From JBQLZQ01 sp052168355 (GTDB lineage: Bacteria; Pseudomonadota; Alphaproteobacteria; DSM-16000; Inquilinaceae): DNA of 64,000 nucleotides. Position numbers and translations under genes: made by a program. The notes under the pieces were generated by a model. It searched no databases, had not been told where the DNA came from, and saw only the letters and a list, made by a program, of their open reading frames with translations. The stretch covers positions 33,982 to 97,981 of the forward strand of contig JBQLZQ010000072.1 in assembly GCA_052168355.1 (NCBI GenBank), written 5' to 3'. Below are positions 8,243-16,709 of this stretch, piece by piece (the first letter of the stretch is position 1; every line of letters starts with the position of its first letter).

Positions 8243-10300
8243 ATGACTGTCAGACCAAATTATAGAGACATCATAGTTCTTGTATTGATTGCGTCCACTT
8301 TGCTGATGTCGCTGTTCTTTTACAACGACTATCGAGAGACGTTGCGGCGCGAGAAGGACTATCGATCCAACACCACGGTTCAGCTCAGCCGGTACATCGT
8401 TTCCGCGGTCGAGGCGGTCGACGCGTTCGTGACAGCGATCACGGGATCCTTCGGCGAAGTGCCGGGCGAAGACCTTCTTACGTTCCAGGCGCGCAAGTCT
8501 CTCTCTTTCGATGCCTTGGCCGGCCGCCTGGACCAGATCAGCAGCATCCTTCTCATCGGTCCCGATGGAACGGTTCTCTGGGGCCACACCTCGCAGAACC
8601 TGGTCGGCATCAACCTGGCCGACCGCGCCTATTTTCAGCGAGCAAGGAACCGCCAGGGCAGCGGACCGGTGATCGGCCAACCCATCCTGTCGCGGGGCAG
8701 CGGCGTTCGGCTGACCCCGCTCGCCTGGCCGATCCGCGATCCGTCCGGACAGTTTTCCGGCGTCCTGGCGATCTCGCTGAACCCGGATTTCTTCGAACAG
8801 TTCATGGGCGACGTCGACGAAGACGACAATGTGATCGTCGAGGTCCTCACCCGGGACGGTCACATCGTTTTCGCGCATCCCGACCTTCCGGGCTTCAGCG
8901 ACAGCGTGGATGCGACGGAGCAAATGCTATCCCAGATCGGCCCCGACCGGGAACCGCACGTCCTGGAGGGCACGGTTGGCGGACGGCGGGACACATGGCT
9001 GGTTTCGTCACGCCCGACCTCCTACCCCAACCTCAACGTCCTGATCGCGGTTCCGTTCAAGGCTGTACTGAAACCCTGGATACGCCGAACCGTATCGACG
9101 GCGACCGCGGCCTCCCTGCTCGGCGGACTTGCGCTTTATGGACTTTTCCTGGCCCGGCGACGCGAGACGGCGCTGGTTGCCGCGAGCGAAAAAGCGCGTC
9201 ACGCAACCATCGCGGCCCGACGCGCGGGGCGGAACTTCGAGACCATTTTCGACAACGTCGCCGACGGCATCGTGCTTCTGGACGAGGACTACAAGCTGGA
9301 AAGGATCAACCCGGCCGCGATGCGGCTGCTCAACGCCACCGACCGGCAGGATGCCCAGAACCGGGTGGTGCACGTTCTCACCAGCCACCTTCCGGAGACG
9401 GAACCCCTCGGATCGTCGGTGTTCCGCGTCGCCCACCCGGACGCGCAGAGTTCCCACGAAGTCCTGGAGTGTTCGCTCAGTACCGTCTCCATCGACGGCA
9501 TCCATCTTCTCATCTGCGTGATGCGGGACGCGACCCAGCGGGTCCGGTTCGAATCGATGAAGAACGACTTCATTTCGACCGTCAATCATGAGCTGCGGAC
9601 GCCCCTGACATCCATCAGCGGAGCGCTTTCGTTGATCACCAGCGGCTTTGCCGCCGGCATCCCGGACCAGCCGCGGCATCTCATTGCCATCGCCAAGCGC
9701 AACGCCGACCGGCTGCTTGGCATCGTCAACGATATCCTGACCATCCAGAAGATCGACAACGACAGCATGGACTATCGCGACGACGTGCTGGACATCGACG
9801 ACCTGATCCGCGACTGCGTCGAATCCAATACCGGGTACGCCGTCGGTTTCGGTGTGGAGCTCGAGATCGCGACGCCGCTTCACTCGGCCTCGGTGATCGG
9901 AGACCACGACCGGCTGATCCAGGTTCTGTCCAACCTGGTGTCCAATGCCATCAAGTTTTCGCCGGCAGGAGGCACCGTGAGTATCGCTTCCGAAGAGCGC
10001 GACGGCGAGGTTGCGATTGCCGTGACCGACCGCGGACCGGGGGTCCCGCCCAGCTTCCGGCCGCGTCTGTTTGAACGGTTCGCCCAGTCCGACGGCCCGC
10101 GCGGCGACGTTCCACGCGGCACGGGACTGGGGTTGGCCATCTCCCAGAAGATCGCGACCCATCATGGCGGCCGTTTGAGCATCTGGACGCGGACGGCGGA
10201 CGAAGTGGGCGAGAACGAAGTTGCCGGCACCACGGCGCGGCTTCATCTTCCCGTCGCGCCGGCTCCGGCCGAAGAGAGGCTCGAATTCTCGGCGGCATAA
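8243..10300 (+). CDS. Membrane sensor histidine kinase (double Cache, PAS, HisKA, HATPase)
   Basis: About 685 residues. Membrane segments at about 10-26 and 283-303 flank a 250-residue periplasmic sensor with double-Cache features (LIGPDGTVLWGHT and FSGVLAISLNPDFF). A PAS domain follows (about 331-430, FDNVADGIVLLDEDYKLERIN), then HisKA with the phosphorylated His in STVNHELRTPLTS (about H449), and an ATPase domain with N box NLVSNAIKFS, DRGPGVP and GTGLGLAI. There is no receiver domain in the chain, consistent with the separate receiver and HPt genes beside it. The ATG at 8243 is preferred (AAGG seven bases upstream); GTG at 8237 is also possible. Confidence 0.93.
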   Translation: MTVRPNYRDIIVLVLIASTLLMSLFFYNDYRETLRREKDYRSNTTVQLSRYIVSAVEAVDAFVTAITGSFGEVPGEDLLTFQARKSLSFDALAGRLDQISSILLIGPDGTVLWGHTSQNLVGINLADRAYFQRARNRQGSGPVIGQPILSRGSGVRLTPLAWPIRDPSGQFSGVLAISLNPDFFEQFMGDVDEDDNVIVEVLTRDGHIVFAHPDLPGFSDSVDATEQMLSQIGPDREPHVLEGTVGGRRDTWLVSSRPTSYPNLNVLIAVPFKAVLKPWIRRTVSTATAASLLGGLALYGLFLARRRETALVAASEKARHATIAARRAGRNFETIFDNVADGIVLLDEDYKLERINPAAMRLLNATDRQDAQNRVVHVLTSHLPETEPLGSSVFRVAHPDAQSSHEVLECSLSTVSIDGIHLLICVMRDATQRVRFESMKNDFISTVNHELRTPLTSISGALSLITSGFAAGIPDQPRHLIAIAKRNADRLLGIVNDILTIQKIDNDSMDYRDDVLDIDDLIRDCVESNTGYAVGFGVELEIATPLHSASVIGDHDRLIQVLSNLVSNAIKFSPAGGTVSIASEERDGEVAIAVTDRGPGVPPSFRPRLFERFAQSDGPRGDVPRGTGLGLAISQKIATHHGGRLSIWTRTADEVGENEVAGTTARLHLPVAPAPAEERLEFSAA

Positions 10301-10376
10301 CCCCCGACGACGGCATGGAGCCTGGGTCGCGGCAGTCGATCGCATGCTCTCTTCGACGGCTTGAAGGACACGGCAC

Positions 10377-10742
10377 ATGCGGGTGATCTACGTCGACGAC
10401 GAAGCCGACATCCGCGAGATCGTCGCGTTGGCCTTCTCCCTCACCGATGGTGCCGAGGTCGAAACGGCGGCCTCGGCCATGGAGGGTATCGAAAGGCTCA
10501 AGACAGGCACCTTCGATATCGCGCTGTTCGACGTGATGATGCCGGAGATCGACGGACCGACCGCGCTTTCCCTGATCAGATCGGACAAGGCGCTGGCCGG
10601 GATCCCCGTTGTCTTCGTGACCGCCCGCAATCAATCGCACGAAGTCGATCAGTTCCAGGCGGTCGGCGCGCGCGGCGTCATCGGCAAGCCGTTCGACCCG
10701 CTGACCCTGGTCGACCGGATCCGGGCCTTTCTGCAACCCTGA
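10377..10742 (+). CDS. Single-domain response regulator (CheY-like receiver)
   Basis: 121 residues, one receiver domain and no output domain. Acidic pair in YVDDEADIRE, phosphoacceptor Asp in ALFDVMMPEIDG (about D54), Thr in VFVTARN and Lys in GVIGKPFDP are all present. It follows the kinase gene by 76 bp. With no output domain it probably acts as a phosphate sink or as a relay intermediate passing phosphate through the HPt protein to the TackOD1-like receiver protein. It ends 7 bp from the convergent ScfR-like gene. Confidence 0.9.
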   Translation: MRVIYVDDEADIREIVALAFSLTDGAEVETAASAMEGIERLKTGTFDIALFDVMMPEIDGPTALSLIRSDKALAGIPVVFVTARNQSHEVDQFQAVGARGVIGKPFDPLTLVDRIRAFLQP

Positions 10743-10749
10743 TCCTGGG

Positions 10750-12183
10750 TTAGGTTTCGAAGGCGTAGGCCGTGGCGCCCCGGATATTTTCGTCCAGGGC
10801 CAGTTTGTGCTGGAGCGGCGGAAAGGCCCTGTCACCGCAGTCGGGACGCTCGCACACCCGGCAGTGAAGGCCGATCGGCACCGCCACCCCGTCATCCTGA
10901 AGATCGATCCCGTCGGCATAGACCAGCTGGGCGGCATGGGCGATTTCGCACCCCAGGGCCACCGCGAACACCTGGCCCGGCGCGCGATGACCCGTTCCCG
11001 GCTTGGCCACCGTCCGGCACAGGCTGAAATACCGGGGGCCATCCGGCAGTTCCGAGATCTGGGTGAGCAGCCTGCCCGACACCCGGAAGGCGTCGTGCAG
11101 GTTCCACCGCGGGCACGCGCCGCCGAACCGCGCAAAGGGCAGGTTGCTGGCGCCGAACCGCTTGGACACGTTGCCGGCCCTGTCGATGCGGATCAGGAAG
11201 AACGGCACGCCCTTGGCGCCGGCGCGCTGCAGGGTGGTCAACCGATGGCACACCTGTTCGAACCCGGCCTCGAAGCGCCGCTGCAGCACCTCGATGTCGT
11301 AGCGGGTCGACGTGGCCGCCCGGAAGAACCGGTCGTAGGGCATCATCACCGCGCCGGCGAGGTAACCGGCCAGACCGATGCGGGTCAGCCGCGCCGCGGC
11401 GTCGCCGCCGAACCCGGCCCTGCCGACCAAATCGTCGAGCAGCGGCCGATGCTTGATCAGGCCAATCTGCACCGCCAACTGAAATGTCCGGCTGTGGGGC
11501 GACAGCATTTCCGACAGCAGGACACGGCGTCCATGGCGGTCGTATCGACGTCGCACCGCGCCCATCACGTCGACCGGCATGACCTTTACGCGGACCGTCA
11601 ATTCGCGGTCCAGATAGTCGACCAGGCCGCGATAGAGGTCGCCGGGCTCGATCCCGCCGGTCTGCCACATCTCGTCGGCCGCCGCCTCAAGGTCGGGGAA
11701 ATGATTGCCCTGGCTTTGAAAGAATGCCTGGGCCTCGTCTAGGGGCGATACGGGCGGGCCGGCGGGGCCGCCCGCCTCGCCGCCGGTCGCCAGGGTTTCG
11801 CGCACCAGCCGCGCGTCGTCGCGCTGGCCGCGATAGGCCTGGTACAGGGTCAGGACCGCCTGCGCCGCGGCCGGGGCGGCGCTGGCCAGGTCGGCGATGT
11901 CCTGCCGCTTGATGTCGGCGCTTTCGAACAACGGATCGCCGAACGCCTCCTGCAGGCCAGTCGTCAGGCGCGCCTGCTCGTCCTCGGCGAAGCTTTGCAG
12001 ATCGACATCGAACGCCTGACCCAGCTTGAGCAGAAGGTCGACGGTGATCGGCCGCTGGTTGTTTTCGATCAGATTGAGGTAGCTGGGCGAAATGCCGAGC
12101 CGTTCGGCCATTTGCGCCTGGGTCAGCGCCTGATCCCGCCGCAGCCGGCGAACCTTGTGCCCCAACATCGGCTTTTTCGCCAT
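10750..12183 (-). CDS. XRE-family regulator, ScfR/RamB-like (short-chain fatty acid / acetate metabolism)
   Basis: 477 residues: an XRE helix-turn-helix at about 8-65 (LTQAQMAERLGISPSYLNLIENNQRP), a central IrrE/ImmA-like region and a C-terminal domain with the Cys-rich motif CRVCERPDCGDRAFPP. This architecture is that of the short-chain acyl-CoA-responsive regulators ScfR and RamB, which control glyoxylate and propionate/acetate genes. It is divergent from aceA, encoding isocitrate lyase, which supports that role. The ATG at 12183 (MAKKPMLGHKVRRLR) is chosen; upstream residues in frame are low-quality. Autoregulation is plausible through direct repeats 15 bp upstream of the start. Confidence 0.88.
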   Translation of the reverse strand: MAKKPMLGHKVRRLRRDQALTQAQMAERLGISPSYLNLIENNQRPITVDLLLKLGQAFDVDLQSFAEDEQARLTTGLQEAFGDPLFESADIKRQDIADLASAAPAAAQAVLTLYQAYRGQRDDARLVRETLATGGEAGGPAGPPVSPLDEAQAFFQSQGNHFPDLEAAADEMWQTGGIEPGDLYRGLVDYLDRELTVRVKVMPVDVMGAVRRRYDRHGRRVLLSEMLSPHSRTFQLAVQIGLIKHRPLLDDLVGRAGFGGDAAARLTRIGLAGYLAGAVMMPYDRFFRAATSTRYDIEVLQRRFEAGFEQVCHRLTTLQRAGAKGVPFFLIRIDRAGNVSKRFGASNLPFARFGGACPRWNLHDAFRVSGRLLTQISELPDGPRYFSLCRTVAKPGTGHRAPGQVFAVALGCEIAHAAQLVYADGIDLQDDGVAVPIGLHCRVCERPDCGDRAFPPLQHKLALDENIRGATAYAFET

Positions 12184-12197
12184 CTTGACCCCGACAT

Positions 12198-12214
12198 TTA
12201 CAAAAGTTACAAAA
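12198..12214. promoter_or_regulatory. Direct repeat, candidate ScfR-type operator
   Basis: Two copies of TTACAAAA (12198-12205 and 12207-12214) separated by one base, 15 bp upstream of the regulator start and inside the A+T-rich regulator/aceA intergenic region (12184-12349). RamB-type regulators bind A/T-rich sites containing AAAGTTTGCAAA-like cores, which this loosely resembles. Binding is inferred, not shown. Confidence 0.4.
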
Positions 12215-12349
12215 ATAATCTTAATCTGTCGTGTCACTTTACATATATACTACATTGCTTTCAATGGCTTATTGATCGTGTAAGGAAAATTGGTCATCTT
12301 TCTCTCGGTTTTCGCCGATAAGTGACGTTATTCATAGGAGAGACGGATC

Positions 12350-13654
12350 ATGGCCCCCTTGGACAGCATCGAGAAAGGTCGCACCGCCCAAGGATCGCAG
12401 GACACGGTAGCGCTGCACGATCGGCGCTTCGATGGCATCCGCCGCGACTACACGCCGGCCGACGTGGCGCGACTGCAGGGATCGGTGCGCATCGAACACA
12501 CGCTGGCCCGCCTGGGCGCGCGGCGGCTGTGGGAGCTTCTGCACCAGCGCGATTTCGTCAACTCCCTGGGGGCGACCAACGGCAACCAGGCCATTCAGAT
12601 GGTCCGGGCCGGGCTGGAGGCGATCTACCTGTCGGGGTGGCAGGTGGCCGCCGACGCCAACCAGTCGGGCAACATGTACCCGGATCAGAGCCTCTATCCC
12701 GCCAACTCGGTGCCAGAGGTGGTCAAGCGCCTCAACCGCTCGCTCCAGCGGGCCGATCAGATCGAGCATGCCGAAGGCGGCGCCCAGCGCCACTGGTTCG
12801 CGCCGATCGTCGCCGATGCCGAGGCCGGGTTCGGCGGCCCGCTCAACGCCTTTGAGCTGATGAAGGCGATGATCGAGGCGGGCGCCGCCGGCGTCCATTT
12901 CGAGGACCAGCTGGCGTCCGAGAAGAAATGCGGCCATCTGGGCGGCAAGGTGCTGGTGCCGATCAAAAGCTTCGTGCGGACGTTGAACGCGGCCCGGCTG
13001 GCGGCCGACGTCGAGGACGTGCCGACGGTGCTGATCGCCCGCATCGACGCCGAGAGCGCCAAGCTGATCACCAGCGACATCGATGAGCGGGACCACCCGT
13101 TCATCGACCGCGACACCAGGACGGACGAGGGGTTCCACCCCATCCGGCCCGACGGGCGGATGGACTATTGCGTCACCCGCGCCGATGCCTTCGCGCCCTA
13201 TGCCGACCTGATCTGGATGGAGACCTCCAAGCCCAATCTGGAGCAGGCGAAAATTTTCGCGGAGGCGGTGCACAAGCGCCATCCGGGCAAGATGCTGGCT
13301 TACAACTGCTCACCCAGCTTCAACTGGAAGGCCCATCTGGACGACGCCACCATCGCCCGGTTCCAGCGCGAGCTGGGGGCCATGGGGTACAAGTTCCAGT
13401 TCATCACCCTGGCCGGGTTCCACAGCCTGAACCACGCCACGTTCCAGCTGGCCAAGGGCTACAAGGAACGGCAGATGGCCGCCTATGCCGAGCTGCAGGA
13501 GGCCGAATTCGCCGCCGAGGCCGATGGTTACACCGCCACCCGGCACCAGCGCGAGGTCGGGACCGGCTATTTCGATGCGGTCTCCCTGGCCATCTCCGGC
13601 GGCCAGTCCTCAACCACCGCCATGGCGGAGTCCACCGAACGGGCCCAGTTCTGA
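12350..13654 (+). CDS. aceA: Isocitrate lyase
   Basis: Cleaves isocitrate to glyoxylate and succinate, the first step of the glyoxylate shunt, allowing growth on acetate or fatty acids. 434 residues, the same length as the Escherichia coli enzyme. The catalytic signature KKCGH is at 192-196, with C194 as the active-site Cys. ATNGNQ, NQSGNMYPDQS and YNCSPSFNWK are also family hallmarks. The start ATG at 12350 follows AGGAGAGACGG. It is divergent from the ScfR-like regulator and 22 bp upstream of a DUF4170 gene that may be co-transcribed. No malate synthase gene is in the window. Confidence 0.97.
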   Translation: MAPLDSIEKGRTAQGSQDTVALHDRRFDGIRRDYTPADVARLQGSVRIEHTLARLGARRLWELLHQRDFVNSLGATNGNQAIQMVRAGLEAIYLSGWQVAADANQSGNMYPDQSLYPANSVPEVVKRLNRSLQRADQIEHAEGGAQRHWFAPIVADAEAGFGGPLNAFELMKAMIEAGAAGVHFEDQLASEKKCGHLGGKVLVPIKSFVRTLNAARLAADVEDVPTVLIARIDAESAKLITSDIDERDHPFIDRDTRTDEGFHPIRPDGRMDYCVTRADAFAPYADLIWMETSKPNLEQAKIFAEAVHKRHPGKMLAYNCSPSFNWKAHLDDATIARFQRELGAMGYKFQFITLAGFHSLNHATFQLAKGYKERQMAAYAELQEAEFAAEADGYTATRHQREVGTGYFDAVSLAISGGQSSTTAMAESTERAQF

Positions 13655-13676
13655 CCGCCCGGCATCCTGAAGGAGC

Positions 13677-13895
13677 ATGATGATGAAGACCAAGTTCTGG
13701 ATCGTCGGCGGTGAGTACCGCGACACCAATTTCCTCGAGATCCGGCAGGGCACGGAAAGCCTGTCCGGTCCCTTCCCCAGCTACGCCGACGCCCTGTCGG
13801 AATGGCGCCGGCTGGCGACCGAGACCCGCAGCAACGCCTGCGCCCGTTTCACCATCGCCTGCGAGACGGCCGCGGCCACGGCGGTTCAGGCGTAG
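13677..13895 (+). CDS. Small DUF4170-family protein
   Basis: 72 residues. FWIVGGEYRDTNFLEI followed by a GPFPSYADALSEWRRLA helix matches the DUF4170 family, which is common in alphaproteobacteria and of unknown function. Three consecutive in-frame ATG codons (13677, 13680, 13683) follow a GAAGGAG ribosome binding site; 13680 or 13683 has equally good spacing. It is 22 bp after aceA and likely on the same mRNA. Confidence 0.8.
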   Translation: MMMKTKFWIVGGEYRDTNFLEIRQGTESLSGPFPSYADALSEWRRLATETRSNACARFTIACETAAATAVQA

Positions 13896-13936
13896 GGTCG
13901 GGCCTCGACCCAGGTTTAGGGAGGCAAAACGAGGAA

Positions 13937-13961
13937 GGGCCCTGCCTTGCCGGCGGGGCCC
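13937..13961. terminator. G+C-rich stem-loop after the aceA/DUF4170 unit
   Basis: GGGCCCTGCC, five-base loop, GGCGGGGCCC: a ten-pair stem with one G-U wobble, between two convergent genes. The downstream sequence has only a weak T-content, so termination efficiency is uncertain. Confidence 0.5.
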
Positions 13962-14000
13962 GAACCTTATTCCGAACAGACCGCCAACCACTGGTGGCCG

Positions 14001-14333
14001 CTAGCCCATGGCGAACGAGAAGGTGCCGCCGCTCGACGACGATCGGGCGCGCCCGCCGCGACCATCCTCGACCTCGACGCTGATTTCCCCTTCGCTGTCG
14101 AGACGGCAGACCAGGCTGACCCCTTCGATGGTGGCCAGATAGGGCGGAGCGCCGGTCAAGGGCACCTCCGACGGGCCGCTGCCGGTTTCAACCAGGCAGG
14201 TGCCGTCGAAGCGGCTGTCGACCGCACCCTCGATGGCAATGGTGAACTGGCGCAGAGCCTCGTTTTGGGCCGTCGCGAAACCCGTGTCGGCCGCCACCAG
14301 CGCCAGTGTGAGTGCCAGAACTACGCCACGCAT
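14001..14333 (-). CDS. Hypothetical secreted protein
   Basis: 110 residues. The first 22 form a clear Sec signal peptide (MRGVVLALTLALVAADTGFA, probable cleavage after the Ala-rich end before QNEALRQF). The mature part contains two Cys (in GTCLVETG and SLVCRLD), about 35 residues apart, suitable for one disulfide, and ends in a Ser/Gly-rich beta-like stretch. No family recognised. It converges with the DUF4170 gene and is divergent from the DUF455 gene. Confidence 0.6.
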   Translation of the reverse strand: MRGVVLALTLALVAADTGFATAQNEALRQFTIAIEGAVDSRFDGTCLVETGSGPSEVPLTGAPPYLATIEGVSLVCRLDSEGEISVEVEDGRGGRARSSSSGGTFSFAMG

Positions 14334-14434
14334 CGTCCCACTGCGCCTCCCTTCGACATCTTATCCTATGATACTCCTATCGTCGCGCCGATCGGGTCTT
14401 GACGCAAGCGCCATCGCAGGCGGAGATGCCGATC

Positions 14435-15253
14435 ATGATCGCTCCGCGCACCTTGACCGACGCTGCCTTGGGCGTCCTGACCGCGTCCGACCCGGCGGAC
14501 AAGATGCGTCTGACCGCGGCCGCCAGAACCGACCGGGGCGCCGGACGGTTGGCCGATCTGGGCGGCGCCGTTCCCGTCGACAGGCCCGGCCGCCCCAAGC
14601 TGCCACCGCTTCTGCCGCCGCGTGACATGCCCAAGCGCCGACGGGCCGGCAGCGCGGCGGGCCGCATCGCCCTGCTCCACGCCCTGGCCCATATCGAGCT
14701 CAACGCCATCGATCTGGCCTGGGACATGATCGCTCGGTTCGCCGACCCGGCCCGCGCCGGTCTGGCCCTGCCCGCCGCTTTCTTCGACGACTGGCTGTCG
14801 GTCGCCGCCGACGAGGCGCGGCATTTCGGCCTGCTGGCGGCAAGGCTGGAGGCGCTGGGGTCGGCCTATGGCGCCCTGCCCGCCCATGACGGGCTGTGGC
14901 AGGCGGCGGCCGACACCGGCCACGATCTGGCCGCCCGCCTGGCGGTGGTGCCGCTGGTGCTGGAGGCGCGCGGGCTGGATGTGACGCCGCCGATGATCGC
15001 CGGCTTCCGCCGCACCGGCGACCATGCGTCCGCCGCTATCCTGCAGACCATCCATGACGACGAGATCGGCCATGTGGCCATCGGCCGGATCTGGTTCGAG
15101 CATGTCTGCGCCGCCCGCGAGGTCGGGCCGGTGGTCACCTGGCAGCATCTGGTGCGCACCCATTTCCACGGCGTTCTGAAAAAGCCCTTCAACCGCGTCT
15201 CACGCGACCTGGCCGGCTTCCACGCCGCCTTCTACGAGCCGTTGGGGGTGTAG
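14435..15253 (+). CDS. DUF455 ferritin-like protein
   Basis: About 272 residues, with the DUF455 pattern: a Pro-rich N-terminal loop (RPGRPKLPPLLPPRDMPKRR), then a four-helix ferritin-like bundle with HIELNAIDLAWD, DEARHF, RGLDVTP and DEIGHV supplying Glu/His residues for a di-iron site. The family is related to MiaE-like hydroxylases, but its substrate is unknown. The start is uncertain: ATG at 14435 has GGAG nine bases upstream; ATG 14426 and TTG 14399 are in frame. Confidence 0.85.
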   Translation: MIAPRTLTDAALGVLTASDPADKMRLTAAARTDRGAGRLADLGGAVPVDRPGRPKLPPLLPPRDMPKRRRAGSAAGRIALLHALAHIELNAIDLAWDMIARFADPARAGLALPAAFFDDWLSVAADEARHFGLLAARLEALGSAYGALPAHDGLWQAAADTGHDLAARLAVVPLVLEARGLDVTPPMIAGFRRTGDHASAAILQTIHDDEIGHVAIGRIWFEHVCAAREVGPVVTWQHLVRTHFHGVLKKPFNRVSRDLAGFHAAFYEPLGV

Positions 15254-15401
15254 CGGCCCGTGGCCGGGCCCCTCCGGCCCTGGCACCGCGCGCGCAACGG
15301 ACGGGCAAGCGCGCGCCGGCGCTTCGTCCCCATACTTGACTTGCTTAGGAGCTGCGGCATCCTGTCCCTATGGTACACTCAGGCGACGATCGGGGGGAGC
15401 C

Positions 15402-15908
15402 ATGGAGACGAACACGCTTCCGGCATTCGACATGAGCGTGAACACAACGGGGTGCTGTCCGAAATTCAATCCCGACGGCTGGGACGACCAGGACCTGCAC
15501 TTCCGCGACAAGCCGTTCGTCAGGGCCAAAACCCGCTCCATCCTGCACATGCCGATCAACATGGGCAGCGTGTTCTCGCGGGTGCAAAACCACATCAAGG
15601 CGTCCGACGCGGCCGGCGCCGAAGACTATTTCGTTCTCAGCCGCGACACGTCGGCGTGGAGAAGTGAGCACCTGTTCGCGGTCCCGGGTCCCGTTCCCGA
15701 CGAGGAGATGACCAGTCTCAGCGGAGACTTTGTGACCAAGGTGTTCGAAGGGCCCTACCGGCACGTGAGAGCGTGGGAGAAGCAGTTGCGGCAGGCCGTT
15801 CGCGCCCGGGGATCCGATCCCAAGGGCATCCATTTCTTCTATACGACCTGCCCGAAATGCGCCAAGGCCTACGGCAAGAACTACGTGGTCGGCGTGGCCG
15901 AGGTCTGA
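15402..15908 (+). CDS. Conserved protein of unknown function, with CxxC near the C-terminus
   Basis: 168 residues, soluble. Features are CCPKFNPDGWDDQDLHF at the N-terminus, a central basic segment (KTRSILHMPINMG) and TTCPKCAKAYGKNYVV close to the end, which suggests a metal or redox site. I recognise this as a widespread bacterial family often labelled hydrolase without experimental support, and assign no reaction. The ATG at 15402 is chosen because GGGGGGAG lies three bases upstream. It stands alone between DUF455 and cobS. Confidence 0.75.
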   Translation: METNTLPAFDMSVNTTGCCPKFNPDGWDDQDLHFRDKPFVRAKTRSILHMPINMGSVFSRVQNHIKASDAAGAEDYFVLSRDTSAWRSEHLFAVPGPVPDEEMTSLSGDFVTKVFEGPYRHVRAWEKQLRQAVRARGSDPKGIHFFYTTCPKCAKAYGKNYVVGVAEV

Positions 15909-15944
15909 GCGCAGGTCGCTGGGGCATCTCGGCTGGCGTGGCTC

Positions 15945-16709
15945 CTATGTCGGAGCCATCGCCACCGCGCCGGCCAGGATCAGGATCTCGGCGACCTGTT
16001 GTCCGGCGCCCAGAACGTCGCCGGTGTAGCCGCCGATCTGGCGGTGGACGCGCCAGCCCAGGACAAGGCCGCCCATGCCGGCCAGGGCCGCGAGAACCAA
16101 CCCGCCGCCCGGCCCGAACACGGCCACCGCCGGCACCACGGCCAGGGCGAGACCGGCGGCGATCGCCCGCCTTTCCGGGTTCCGGGCCACCACCCCCATG
16201 CCGTCGGGGCGGGCCGGCGGCAGCGCGGCCAAAAGCCCGACGATGACCCCCCGGCTCAGACCCCCGCCAACCACCAGGGCGGCGAACACGGGCCCGGGCT
16301 CCTCCAAAGCGGTCAGGCAGGCGGCCCGGAGCCCCAGGCTCAGGACCAGGGCGACGGTGCCATAGGTGCCGATGCGGCTGTCGCGCATGATCTCCAGCTT
16401 GCGCTCGCGGTCCCAGCCGCCAAGGCTGTCGGCGGTATCGGCCAGCCCGTCCTCGTGAAACGCGCCGGTGGCGAGAACCATGACCGCCAGGGCGGCCAGC
16501 GCGGCGACCGGGGGCGGCAGCCCGACCGCGCCGGCGGCCCAAAAGGCGACACCGCCGATCCCGCCGACCACCATGCCGATGACGGGATAGGCCCAGACGC
16601 TGCGGGCCAGGTCGGGCGGGGGCGCATCGGCGGGCTGGGGCCCGGTCGGCAGACGGGTCAGCAGCATCGCCGCCATCCGCAGATCGTGGAACAGACCGGA
16701 GACGGTCAT
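15945..16709 (-). CDS. cobS: Adenosylcobinamide-GDP ribazoletransferase (cobalamin synthase)
   Basis: Joins adenosylcobinamide-GDP with alpha-ribazole in the inner membrane, the penultimate step of B12 assembly. About 254 residues with five to six hydrophobic segments. FHEDGLADTADSLGGWDRERKLEIMRDSRIGTYG is the diagnostic acidic loop (shown here only by its ends: FHEDGLADTAD and RDSRIGTYG). The start at 16709 gives MTVSGLFHDLRMAAMLLTRLPTG, the usual N-terminus, and overlaps the cobT stop by four bases (ATGA), so translation is coupled. Confidence 0.96.
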   Translation of the reverse strand: MTVSGLFHDLRMAAMLLTRLPTGPQPADAPPPDLARSVWAYPVIGMVVGGIGGVAFWAAGAVGLPPPVAALAALAVMVLATGAFHEDGLADTADSLGGWDRERKLEIMRDSRIGTYGTVALVLSLGLRAACLTALEEPGPVFAALVVGGGLSRGVIVGLLAALPPARPDGMGVVARNPERRAIAAGLALAVVPAVAVFGPGGGLVLAALAGMGGLVLGWRVHRQIGGYTGDVLGAGQQVAEILILAGAVAMAPT

